Shown in pieces: positions 8,231 through 15,673 of a stretch of 64,000 nucleotides of DNA (within the stretch, counting starts at the first letter, position 1; each line of letters begins with the position of its first letter). Made by a program: the position numbers and the translations under genes. Origin of the DNA: Shewanella sp. AS1 (GTDB taxonomy: Bacteria > Pseudomonadota > Gammaproteobacteria > Enterobacterales > Shewanellaceae); assembly GCF_021412565.1 (NCBI RefSeq), contig NZ_JAKCLJ010000014.1, positions 27,743 through 91,742 of the forward strand, in the 5' to 3' direction. Below the pieces are notes generated by a model. That model did not search any database and was not told the DNA's origin. It saw only the letters and a program-made list of their open reading frames with translations.

Positions 8231-8917
8231 TTATTCCGGCCAATGAGTCGGCCTGTTCGTTTGTCCAAAACCACGTAATTTCGCCGCCACCGCCATCTGT
8301 TTCGACAGCTTAAGCAGTTGGATAAGTAAGGGATATAAGACGCAATAGACTAGCTCGCGCCAATTTTTAGGGTTTATGAGTGCCTTGGGCGTGATACGGG
8401 CACCCCGCATCACCTGCATCTGATAGATCTCCCTGACCTCCTGACTCAGGTGAGGCAACAGACTGAAACAGGCCGCTAACACGAAAGCCCATTGGTGGGG
8501 CAGGCACCAACTGAGCACCTGGCCGATTCGATGAGGCGAGCAGCTAATACTCAGCCACCAGCCTGGGATCATCGCCAGCAAAATACGCACTACGGCCAGG
8601 ATCCCCTCATTGATGCGCTCCCCCCCATGCAGTAGCAGGTACAAGAGCAGAGTAATAGTCAGTTGGGAGCAGAACAGTATAAATAGCCCTTTGACTTTAC
8701 CGCCAAGCAAGACGCCCTGAATCAGCAGGACGGCGCAGATGATCCCCAGCAGCGGCAAAAGAGAGGTCGGCAGAAAAAACGCGCAGCTGGACAAGAGCAC
8801 ACACAGCAGCAAACTCAGGGCACACAGCCAGGGATGATTTACCCAATAACGGCCAGGTTTAAGTCCCTCCCTCTCCATGGGACGATAGGATCTGCGCTGT
8901 TTAACCCACACAGGCAT
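8231..8917 (-). CDS. ECF transporter transmembrane component EcfT (CbiQ family)
   Basis: A 228-residue membrane protein with four to five hydrophobic segments and a C-terminal cytoplasmic coupling region. That region carries two Arg-Gly coupling motifs, MRGARI and AKLRGFG, in the positions of the paired Ala-Arg-Gly motifs by which EcfT docks into the two ATPases. It overlaps the 3' end of the fused ATPase gene by 17 bp and is followed 4 bp later by the S-component candidate. Energy coupling for vitamin or metal-ion import is well established for the family. Confidence 0.85.
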   Translation of the reverse strand: MPVWVKQRRSYRPMEREGLKPGRYWVNHPWLCALSLLLCVLLSSCAFFLPTSLLPLLGIICAVLLIQGVLLGGKVKGLFILFCSQLTITLLLYLLLHGGERINEGILAVVRILLAMIPGWWLSISCSPHRIGQVLSWCLPHQWAFVLAACFSLLPHLSQEVREIYQMQVMRGARITPKALINPKNWRELVYCVLYPLLIQLLKLSKQMAVAAKLRGFGQTNRPTHWPE

Positions 8918-10274
8918 AACTCATATCCCCATGCAAGCTCCCCTCTGGTGAGCAGATCTGTAATTGCCTGTCATCGATGCGCCAAAGGGTATCGACGGTC
9001 AGCCCGGGGATAGGCCGATGACTGGCGATCACTATAGCTGTACCCTGTTGGCTCAGCTCAATCAATAAATTCACCACCTTACTGAAACTGGCACGATCCA
9101 GTCCGGCAAAGGGATCATCGAGCAGTAGCACCTTAGGCCGTAAGCAGACTAGGGACGCCAGCGCCAACAGATGTTGCTGACCGTAGGATAATTTGTGGGG
9201 CGAGTGGGTCACCAAGGCGCCCAGCTCCAGCCTGGCGAGCAGTTCATCGGCGCGCGATAATGGCAATCCATAGCGTTGCAGGCTAAACTGCATCTCCTCT
9301 ATCACACTACTTTCAAACAACTGGCGGCTGGGGCGTTGATGCAGCAAGGCCAGAGCCGAGCCATAACGGCCTAGCTTAGGCGGCTTATCCAACACCTTGA
9401 TATTCACCGCCGCCATATCGGCCTGTATACCGGCCAGACACTTAAGCAGGCTACTCTTACCCGCGCCGTTATCGCCGACCAGGGCGACGACCTCCCCCGG
9501 ATAGAGCATGAGTTCCCTACCTGTGAACAGCAGAGTGTCGTCAGTGAATCTCAGGCTGAACCCCTGGCTGTGGATCAGCGGGGAAGCCTGTCTGTCTATC
9601 TTGCGCGGCCCGCTAGTCACAGAAGTGATAGGCTGTGCTTGCTCCACATAGGGTTCGAGCCGCCCGCCCCGCAGCTGCCATCTATGGGTGGCGCAGGCTA
9701 AGAATACGCGCTTTTGATGCTCGGTGATCACTATCGCCATCCCCTGAGCCTGCAGATCGATGATCAATTGGGTCAACTCTGAAACCCCCTTATCATCGAG
9801 CTGCGCCCAGGGTTCATCCAGCAGTAATATCGAGGGTTGCAGCACCAACTGCGCGGCGATCATCAGGCGATAACGCTGCCCTAATGAGAGCTGATGAATG
9901 GGGGTGTCGAGGCGGACAAACAGCCCCACCTGGCGCAGAGCCAGAGTCACTCGCTGACCCATAGCCTCGGGCGGGATGCCCAGATTTTCCAGGGCAAAGG
10001 CCACCTCGCTGCCCACATTTTGCCTGAGGAGCTGACTATTGGGGTCCTGCAGCACCACGCCTAAACTGACGCCAGCGGCAAGCCGGCACTCACCCTCGAA
10101 AGGGCGCTCCAGTATCCCTAAGATCAACTTCAGCAGGCTGGATTTGCCCGATCCCGTATGACCATAGATCAACTGGCAATCCCCCTTTTCCAGCGTCAGC
10201 CCTAAGCCATCAAACAGCGGTGAATCCGCCGTTTGATAGTTAAAGCTGATCTGCTCCAGGGTAAGTAACGCCAT
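8901..10274 (-). CDS. Fused double ABC ATPase of an ECF transporter (EcfA1-EcfA2)
   Basis: 457 residues containing two complete ABC domains in one chain. Domain 1 has Walker A GHTGSGKS (38-45), signature LSLGQ and Walker B LLLDEP. Domain 2 has GDNGAGKS (near 268), signature LSYGQ and LLLDDP. Such fused pairs power ECF (CbiO/YkoD-like) importers. It starts 6 bp after the TonB-receptor stop and overlaps ecfT. An ECF importer encoded in one operon with an outer-membrane receptor implies a complete uptake route with no periplasmic binding protein. Confidence 0.9.
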   Translation of the reverse strand: MALLTLEQISFNYQTADSPLFDGLGLTLEKGDCQLIYGHTGSGKSSLLKLILGILERPFEGECRLAAGVSLGVVLQDPNSQLLRQNVGSEVAFALENLGIPPEAMGQRVTLALRQVGLFVRLDTPIHQLSLGQRYRLMIAAQLVLQPSILLLDEPWAQLDDKGVSELTQLIIDLQAQGMAIVITEHQKRVFLACATHRWQLRGGRLEPYVEQAQPITSVTSGPRKIDRQASPLIHSQGFSLRFTDDTLLFTGRELMLYPGEVVALVGDNGAGKSSLLKCLAGIQADMAAVNIKVLDKPPKLGRYGSALALLHQRPSRQLFESSVIEEMQFSLQRYGLPLSRADELLARLELGALVTHSPHKLSYGQQHLLALASLVCLRPKVLLLDDPFAGLDRASFSKVVNLLIELSQQGTAIVIASHRPIPGLTVDTLWRIDDRQLQICSPEGSLHGDMSYACVG

Positions 10275-10280
10275 GATAGC

Positions 10281-12347
10281 CTACAGCTGCCAGGTCACGC
10301 CGAAGAAGACTTGTCGGCCAGGCTGAGGCAGACTGACACTCTGGTAGTAATACTCATCGAGTAAGTTGGTCGCCCTGACATACACAGACAAGTTGTCATT
10401 CCAGACAGGCTGACTCACACTCAGATCCACTAGCGTGTAATCGTCCAGCTCCTGCTCAAGCAGCACATTCTGACCACTGACTTTCTGCTGCGTCTGATAA
10501 ACCTGCCCCATGATATGTTCTATGTTCAGATTCACCCGAGTCGCAAAAGAGAACTGATAATCGGCCTGCAGGCGCAGTTGATGACGCGGACGGTATTCCA
10601 GAGTTTCCAGTCCTGGCGCCGCATCTTTATCTTCAGCATCTAAGAAGCTGTAGGCAAAGGTCAGCGACAGATTGTCTATGCTGCGGTTATTCAGCACAAG
10701 ATCGACCCCTTTAAACTGATAACGGCCCATGTTCTGGTAGATACCTGCGCTGTCCTTGGCGATATAGTTTTCTGCATCAGTAAAGAAGGTCGCAATATTC
10801 AGATCCGTGTTGGCACCTAAGCCCTGATCCAGGCTCAGCTCGACATGTTTGGAGGTTTCGGCCTCTAGATCTTCATTGCCAGATGACAGAGAGTAGAGGT
10901 TACGCATAGAAGGGAAACGCACCTTACGCGCCACCCCCAGATTGATCCTTGTCTCCTCCAGTGCTTGCCAATAGGTCGCCGCCTGAGCCGAATAGTCTGT
11001 ACCATCGTCTTTAACTCGCTCCTGCTGGTGCAGTGCGCCGCCCAGGGTAAAGCCGACACTCTCGTATTGCTGCTGATACTCGATCGCCGCAGTATAGAGC
11101 CAGGATGCGTCATCAAACTCTTCGTTGCCCGAACCACCGCCTGTGCCGCCACCAGAACCACCGCCTGTGCCGCCACCAGAACCACCACCGCTGCCACCGC
11201 CAGAGCCACTTCCCGATCCGCCACCGCTAGTGCCGCCCAGAGCCTGATTGGTCGACTCCCAGCTTTGACGTTCGGCAATCAGGCCGCCGGTTAACAGCTG
11301 ACCCTCACCAAAATCGGCGATCAGCTGCAGATTACCGCCGCGAACGATAGAGCGTCCCTCCAGGCTCTGAGTCAGAGTAGTGAAGCTGTCATCGCTGTAG
11401 CGGTTTTCCAGCACATCGTCCTGGTTCTCATACAGGAAGCCGCGCAGAGTGAGCAGATCATTAAATTGGTGCGCCATGCCCAGCTGCAGCGTATGGGAGT
11501 CATAATCATCGACTCTGTCGTACTTGGCCTTAGTGTCCATCACGCCATCTACATCTGGCTTACCCCACTCACCTTCGCGGTAACTGAAATTCGCCATCAA
11601 CTGGGTTCGAGCCGACAACCAGTAGCTGCCCTGAGCGAAAAGCGTGCTCACCTCTTTATCAGAATTTAATCGGGTATCGCCATATTGCAGACTGGTATCG
11701 ACTTGATCGCCAGCCACAGGCCAGCCATCTGTCTGCTGACGGGAAACTGAAACCAGTCCCTGCCATTTTTCACCCGAACCCGCGGCGGTAATATCACCAT
11801 TGAAGGTATCATTTTCCGAGCCTTCCAGACGACCAGAGAGCAGAGGTGCGTTGTCACCATTCTTAGTACGAATATTGATCACCCCGCCAGCGCCGCCTGG
11901 GCCATAGAGTACCGAGGTCGGCCCGACAGACACAGTCACAGACGCTATCTGACTGGCCGGGATAACGCTGGGATCGAACTGACCATCTTCGGTGCCACTA
12001 GCAGGAACACCATTAATCAGATAGATAAGATGACGGGTTTTAAAGCCTCGAATATCGACGCGAGGGGTGCCTTGCCCACCAACGCGCACATAGAGGCCGG
12101 GAACATTTTTCAGCACCTGATCTAAGGACAGTGCCCCCGATGCAGCTATCTCATCCTGGCCTATGGTCCAGGTCGTGGTGGTCTGTTGTAGGGCTGTTGG
12201 CTTGTTACCTGTCACTACTATGACATCGGTAACATCTAATTTTGGTGCTCTTTCGATCTCTGCAGCGGCGAAGGCGGCTGGCATTGTCCCTATCGCTAAC
12301 GCGACCAGTGACAGTCTTAATGCTGTTTGTTTTCTGTTCATATCCAT
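10281..12347 (-). CDS. TonB-dependent outer-membrane receptor with Gly/Ser-repeat insert
   Basis: A 688-residue beta-barrel receptor. It has a signal peptide (MNRKQTALRLSL..., cleavage after AFA), a TonB-box-like DVIVVTG, a plug domain (LDQVLKNVPGLYVRVGGQG, GVPASGTEDGQ, SVLYGPGGAGGVINI) and a barrel ending in a C-terminal aromatic strand (FFGVTWQL). About 36 residues of Gly/Ser/Thr repeats (near 370-405) interrupt a barrel loop. The start at 12347 is chosen for the signal peptide; an in-frame TTG exists at 12392. It is first in a six-gene operon with the ECF transporter. The ligand is unknown; siderophore, cobalamin, nickel or another scarce nutrient are possible. Confidence 0.88.
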   Translation of the reverse strand: MDMNRKQTALRLSLVALAIGTMPAAFAAAEIERAPKLDVTDVIVVTGNKPTALQQTTTTWTIGQDEIAASGALSLDQVLKNVPGLYVRVGGQGTPRVDIRGFKTRHLIYLINGVPASGTEDGQFDPSVIPASQIASVTVSVGPTSVLYGPGGAGGVINIRTKNGDNAPLLSGRLEGSENDTFNGDITAAGSGEKWQGLVSVSRQQTDGWPVAGDQVDTSLQYGDTRLNSDKEVSTLFAQGSYWLSARTQLMANFSYREGEWGKPDVDGVMDTKAKYDRVDDYDSHTLQLGMAHQFNDLLTLRGFLYENQDDVLENRYSDDSFTTLTQSLEGRSIVRGGNLQLIADFGEGQLLTGGLIAERQSWESTNQALGGTSGGGSGSGSGGGSGGGSGGGTGGGSGGGTGGGSGNEEFDDASWLYTAAIEYQQQYESVGFTLGGALHQQERVKDDGTDYSAQAATYWQALEETRINLGVARKVRFPSMRNLYSLSSGNEDLEAETSKHVELSLDQGLGANTDLNIATFFTDAENYIAKDSAGIYQNMGRYQFKGVDLVLNNRSIDNLSLTFAYSFLDAEDKDAAPGLETLEYRPRHQLRLQADYQFSFATRVNLNIEHIMGQVYQTQQKVSGQNVLLEQELDDYTLVDLSVSQPVWNDNLSVYVRATNLLDEYYYQSVSLPQPGRQVFFGVTWQL
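11131..11238 (-). repeat. 24-bp tandem repeats coding for the Gly/Ser linker in the TonB receptor
   Basis: On the plus strand two identical 24-bp units (11131-11154 and 11155-11178) are followed by two diverged ones to 11226 and a partial copy. They encode GGGSGGGT-type octapeptides. In-frame units of 24 bp can change in number without breaking the gene, so this linker may vary in length between strains. Confidence 0.85.
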
Positions 12348-12721
12348 TAACTTATTGCTGACTTGATTCTTACTATTGTTAGACCAATGCAATTAAGCAA
12401 CAAGCAAACAAAAAACAAAAAATGACCCAGATCGACTAATTTGGAACTTATCTGCGAATCACTGTCACTGATTGCGACAAATTATCTAATGAATATCTAT
12501 TTATGGACAAAATGACCCACAAGTTTAACTTAACAACAAAAAGAGAGCAGCTGATTCCTTGGGCAAGCTCACAGCTTAATAGCCTGTAACTTGACACCTA
12601 ATGGTTAGCACATTAGTTTGTGGTAAAGATTCTTATTAGCAATAATGGCTTTCGGCTGATGAATATGAATCCCAGACTCACCACAAACCGGGGCAATTTC
12701 AGAGCATAGTTGGAGTATTTT
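12348..12721. other. Divergent promoter region between the TonB-receptor operon and menF
   Basis: A 374-base AT-rich spacer holding the promoters of both directions. A short palindrome TTATT-AGC-AATAA at 12633-12645, inside a degenerate Fur-like 19-mer, is the only operator-like element I see. No cobalamin-type riboswitch boxes are visible. No ORF is supported. Confidence 0.4.
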
Positions 12722-14080
12722 TTGAGCGTTCCTTCGCTGCAACAGGCCATACAATCCTTAATCAGCAAACTTAAACAACTGGAACTACATCAGCATGGTG
12801 AGCCTGTGATGCAGTTATCTGTGGCTGTATGCCCTCTGCCGATCATCGCCTGGTTAGCCAGCCAAGCCTGCTATCCACGTGTCTATTGGAGCGGTCGCGA
12901 CACCCTGGAAGAGGTGGCAGCTATCGGTTCTTGTAAAGATTTCATCTTCGAAGATGCAGTCGACGACAATCAACTCAATACGGTTTATCAGCGTCAACGC
13001 AGCCTCTCCACCAATCAGGAGATCCGTTACTATGGCGGCGTGGCCTTTGACCGCCATACCGATTGCTGGCCCGAATATGGTCGGGCACACTTTATCCTGC
13101 CGCGCATCGAGCTTCGCAGAAGTGGTAATGAATTCAAGCTGCTGGTGAATCTCAACATCGAGTCCAATGGCATAGAGTCAGAGCGACAACTGGCACTTGC
13201 GGCGCTGGACAGGCTGGCACCGCCTGTGCCTTTGTCACCGCCAAATAAGATCCACCTGCTCAGCCGTAGCGACAGGCCGGATCAACGCCGCTGGCATGAT
13301 TTGGTTGAACAGATCACCCAGGATAAATTCATTAAGGACACGCCTAAGGTGGTGTTGTCACGACTGACTCAGCTGGAGATCAACGAAAAAGTCGACCCTT
13401 GGATGCTGCTGGCCAGCTGGCAGGGGCGTAATCACAACAGTTTCCAGTTTGGCTTTCAATTTACCCCTGAGAGCGCCTTTATCTCCTGTACACCTGAGCG
13501 TCTCTACCGCCGCTGCCAGCGTGAGCTCTTTACCGAGGCGCTGGCCGGTACCACCACACGTGGCCTGAATGAAGATGAAGATGCGCTATTGGCACAGCAG
13601 CTGCTGGATGACAGTAAGAACAGCCATGAAAACCAGTTAGTCAGGCAACACATAGTCGATGCCCTTACGCCACTAAGTAACTATGTGGGCGCCGATGAAG
13701 TCGCAAAAATCTTTAAACTCAGCCATATCCAGCATCTGCACCGCTCCATCCGTGCCGAACTGAAATCTGGGATCAGCGATTTTCAGATCCTGCAGGCTCT
13801 GCATCCAACCCCTGCGGTGGGCGGTCTACCTAAAGAGTCGGCAATCAACTTTATTCGCCAGCGCGAAGGTTATACCCGAGGTTGGTACGCGGGCGCTTGT
13901 GGTTATTTCAACAAGTATGAAAGCGAGTTTGCGGTGGCGATCCGCAGCGCGCTCATCGAACCAGGTCGCATCAATCTGTTCGCGGGCGCTGGGATAGTCT
14001 CGGGCTCTGAGGCCAGCGCCGAATGGAATGAGCTGGAAAACAAGCTCACGACCATTATGTCTATTCTTACGGAAGTCTAA
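12722..14080 (+). CDS. menF: Isochorismate synthase MenF
   Basis: Converts chorismate to isochorismate, the first committed step of menaquinone synthesis. It has 452 residues; the chorismate-binding domain occupies the C-terminal 260 with ALAGTTTRG, the HENQLV metal/substrate segment, HPTPAVGGLP and the final YFNKYES...AGAGIVSGS stretch. The start is taken at TTG 12722 because TGGAG (12711-12715) sits at the right distance; translation from the upstream TTG 12710 would erase that site. It is divergent from the receptor operon. Shewanella relies on menaquinone for anaerobic respiration. Confidence 0.9.
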   Translation: MSVPSLQQAIQSLISKLKQLELHQHGEPVMQLSVAVCPLPIIAWLASQACYPRVYWSGRDTLEEVAAIGSCKDFIFEDAVDDNQLNTVYQRQRSLSTNQEIRYYGGVAFDRHTDCWPEYGRAHFILPRIELRRSGNEFKLLVNLNIESNGIESERQLALAALDRLAPPVPLSPPNKIHLLSRSDRPDQRRWHDLVEQITQDKFIKDTPKVVLSRLTQLEINEKVDPWMLLASWQGRNHNSFQFGFQFTPESAFISCTPERLYRRCQRELFTEALAGTTTRGLNEDEDALLAQQLLDDSKNSHENQLVRQHIVDALTPLSNYVGADEVAKIFKLSHIQHLHRSIRAELKSGISDFQILQALHPTPAVGGLPKESAINFIRQREGYTRGWYAGACGYFNKYESEFAVAIRSALIEPGRINLFAGAGIVSGSEASAEWNELENKLTTIMSILTEV

Positions 14081-14204
14081 TCTAGCCGTCTCCTCGATGG
14101 ATAAAGATCGTCCATCCCCTTGTACATCTGCTGTAAATGGCTATAATCTTCCGCCCCGATTGACCGAGCCGATGTTAAAAGCGCCTCAGAGCCGCTAAGC
14201 TTAC

Positions 14205-14254
14205 TATAATTCACCATTGCGGGTTCCCTCACCCCGCGTTAACCACTAAAAAGG
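14205..14254 (+). promoter_or_regulatory. Promoter plus probable preQ1-I riboswitch of yhhQ
   Basis: TATAAT at 14205-14210 predicts a start near 14217. The leader then opens at once with GCGGG (14219-14223), a TTCCCTCA loop and the closing CCCGC, followed by an A-rich tail CACTAAAAAGG that contains the Shine-Dalgarno AAGG of yhhQ. This matches the plan of the preQ1-I aptamer (small hairpin, A-rich tail pairing back into the loop) and its usual translational mode. The downstream gene is a queuosine-precursor transporter, a known preQ1-I target. Matching was by eye. Confidence 0.65.
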
Positions 14255-14261
14255 CCACAAG

Positions 14262-14930
14262 ATGTTAATGTTATCCAATGCACAGATACGCCGTGCACTC
14301 TATCTATTGGTCAGTTTTCATATACTGATCATCTCAGCCAGCAACTATTTGGTTCAGCTGCCGTTTCAATTGTTTGGCTTGCACACCACCTGGGGGGCTT
14401 TTAGCTTTCCCTTTGTCTATCTGGCGACCGACCTTACTGTGCGGATTTTCGGCCAATCTGATGCCAGAAAAATCATCTTCAAAGCCATGCTACCAGCACT
14501 GATCATTTCCTATCTTATCGGTGTGCTGTTTCATCAGGGAAGCTATCAGGGCGGTAACGCGCTACTGGAATTCAACAGCTTTGTGTTTCGCATCGCCTTT
14601 GCCAGTTTTGCGGCCTATCTGATGGGGCAACTGATGGATATCAGTGTCTTCGCTAAACTGCGCCAGGCCAAAGCCTGGTGGGTGGCACCAGCGGCTTCGA
14701 CCGTTATCGGAAACCTTATCGATACCCTGGTGTTCTTCAGCATCGCTTTCTATGCCTCAAGCGATCCCTTTATGGCCAGCCATTGGCCTGAAATTGCGGC
14801 TGTGGATTATGGTTTTAAGCTCTTGATCAGCTTATGTCTCTTCCTCCCAGCCTATGGCGTGTTGCTAAAGATACTGCAGGAACGCCTCTTGCGTGTCTCC
14901 TCACCAAATCAAGACAACTCACTGGCCTGA
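14262..14930 (+). CDS. yhhQ: Queuosine precursor transporter YhhQ (QPTR family)
   Basis: An inner-membrane carrier of 222 residues for 7-cyano-7-deazaguanine/preQ1, feeding queuosine tRNA modification. About six hydrophobic segments are present, with the COG1738 signatures FPFVYLATDLTVRIFGQ in the first half and ASTVIGNLIDTLVFFSIAFYA in the second. AAGG lies 7 bases before the ATG at 14262 inside the proposed preQ1-I riboswitch tail. A second ATG at 14268 is possible. The combination of riboswitch and transporter supports both assignments. Confidence 0.9.
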   Translation: MLMLSNAQIRRALYLLVSFHILIISASNYLVQLPFQLFGLHTTWGAFSFPFVYLATDLTVRIFGQSDARKIIFKAMLPALIISYLIGVLFHQGSYQGGNALLEFNSFVFRIAFASFAAYLMGQLMDISVFAKLRQAKAWWVAPAASTVIGNLIDTLVFFSIAFYASSDPFMASHWPEIAAVDYGFKLLISLCLFLPAYGVLLKILQERLLRVSSPNQDNSLA

Positions 14931-14952
14931 CCAGTTGAAATAGGCTATCATC

Positions 14953-14978
14953 GGCGGCACTTAACCCCTAGTGCCGCC
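14953..14978 (+). terminator. Stem-loop after yhhQ
   Basis: A perfect 9-bp stem GGCGGCACT/AGTGCCGCC (14953-14961 with 14970-14978) and an 8-nt loop lie 23 bases after yhhQ and 29 before the next gene. There is no T-run, so termination is likely to be partial at best. Confidence 0.4.
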
Positions 14979-15006
14979 ATAGTGGCGTTACTGTTTGGAG
15001 ACCCCT

Positions 15007-15468
15007 ATGTACACCACGACCATTGAACGCCATACCCAACTGACCGAATCTCTGTTAGACAAAATCATTAGCCTGAGCCAAGAGATCCCTGAATTTGAAC
15101 GTGGTTATAGTCTGCAAGAGTATCAAGAGCGTCTCGCTGATAAGCCTGTGTTAGTGCAGTTTGTGTATGTTGAGGGTGAACTGGCGGGATTTAAACTGGG
15201 TTACAGCGATCAGTCAGGTCAATTCTATAGTTGGTTAGGCGCCATACTGCCTGAGTTCAGACAGTTAGGACTGGCGAAAATGCTGTTAAAAGATCAGGAA
15301 AACTGGGCCAAACAGCAGGGATTTATCCTGATAGAGGTCAAAACCTATAACCGCTTCACCACCATGCTGCAGATGTTAATCAGCCAGGGTTATAAGATTG
15401 CAGGTTTGCAAGAAAATCAAACCGAGATAAATGATAATAAACTGATCTTAAATAAAGTTTTAGTCTAG
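15007..15468 (+). CDS. GNAT-family N-acetyltransferase
   Basis: A 153-residue GNAT acetyltransferase. The acetyl-CoA loop region reads WLGAILPEFRQLGLAKMLL (motif A, Q/RxxGxA-like), followed by a second conserved strand LIEVKTYNRF. The start is ATG 15007 with GGAG at 14997-15000; an in-frame TTG at 14995 overlaps that ribosome site. The substrate is not evident. The ryhB gene follows immediately, and in E. coli ryhB also neighbours a GNAT gene (yhhY), though homology between the two was not tested. Confidence 0.82.
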   Translation: MYTTTIERHTQLTESLLDKIISLSQEIPEFERGYSLQEYQERLADKPVLVQFVYVEGELAGFKLGYSDQSGQFYSWLGAILPEFRQLGLAKMLLKDQENWAKQQGFILIEVKTYNRFTTMLQMLISQGYKIAGLQENQTEINDNKLILNKVLV

Positions 15469-15503
15469 CTCGTAAAAAAATAGAAATTATTTCCGATAAA
15501 AAC

Positions 15504-15536
15504 TTGCAAAGTTAAATGATAATGATTACTATTTAC
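15504..15536 (+). promoter_or_regulatory. Fur-controlled promoter of ryhB
   Basis: TTGCAA (15504-15509), a 17-bp spacer and TACTAT (15527-15532) form a good sigma-70 promoter. A Fur box covers it: GATAATGATTACTATTTAC at 15518-15536 agrees with the 19-bp consensus at 14 positions, including an unbroken GATAATGAT. Iron-bound Fur would block transcription. Confidence 0.8.
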
Positions 15537-15538
15537 AT

Positions 15539-15649
15539 GCGTTCCAAAACTCAGTTTGTTAAGTACTTCATCTCTACTTAATTGAGTTCGCAAGCACAAC
15601 ATTGCTCACACATTTTGTGGCCGGAATATCACTATTCCGGCTTTTTTTT
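15539..15649 (+). ncRNA. ryhB: RyhB iron-responsive small RNA
   Basis: About 110 nt from the predicted start to the terminator. The core AAGCACAACATTGCTCACA (15592-15610) differs by a single base from the conserved E. coli RyhB core that pairs with iron-protein mRNAs. It is followed by an Hfq-style intrinsic terminator, GCCGGAATA/TATTCCGGC (15620-15628 with 15633-15641) and eight Ts. A Fur box overlaps the promoter. In low iron it should repress mRNAs of iron-using proteins. The 5' end is predicted, not mapped. Confidence 0.88.
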
Positions 15650-15673
15650 ATGTCGACCTCGTACGGGCCTCTT

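Noticed and set aside
10965..11294. Thr/Ala-repeat ORF antisense to the TonB receptor
   Set aside because: Produced by the complement of the 24-bp Gly/Ser repeat; no ribosome site.
12348..12721. Cobalamin riboswitch in front of the TonB-receptor operon
   Set aside because: No B12-box or conserved helices could be found on the minus strand, so cobalamin control is not supported.
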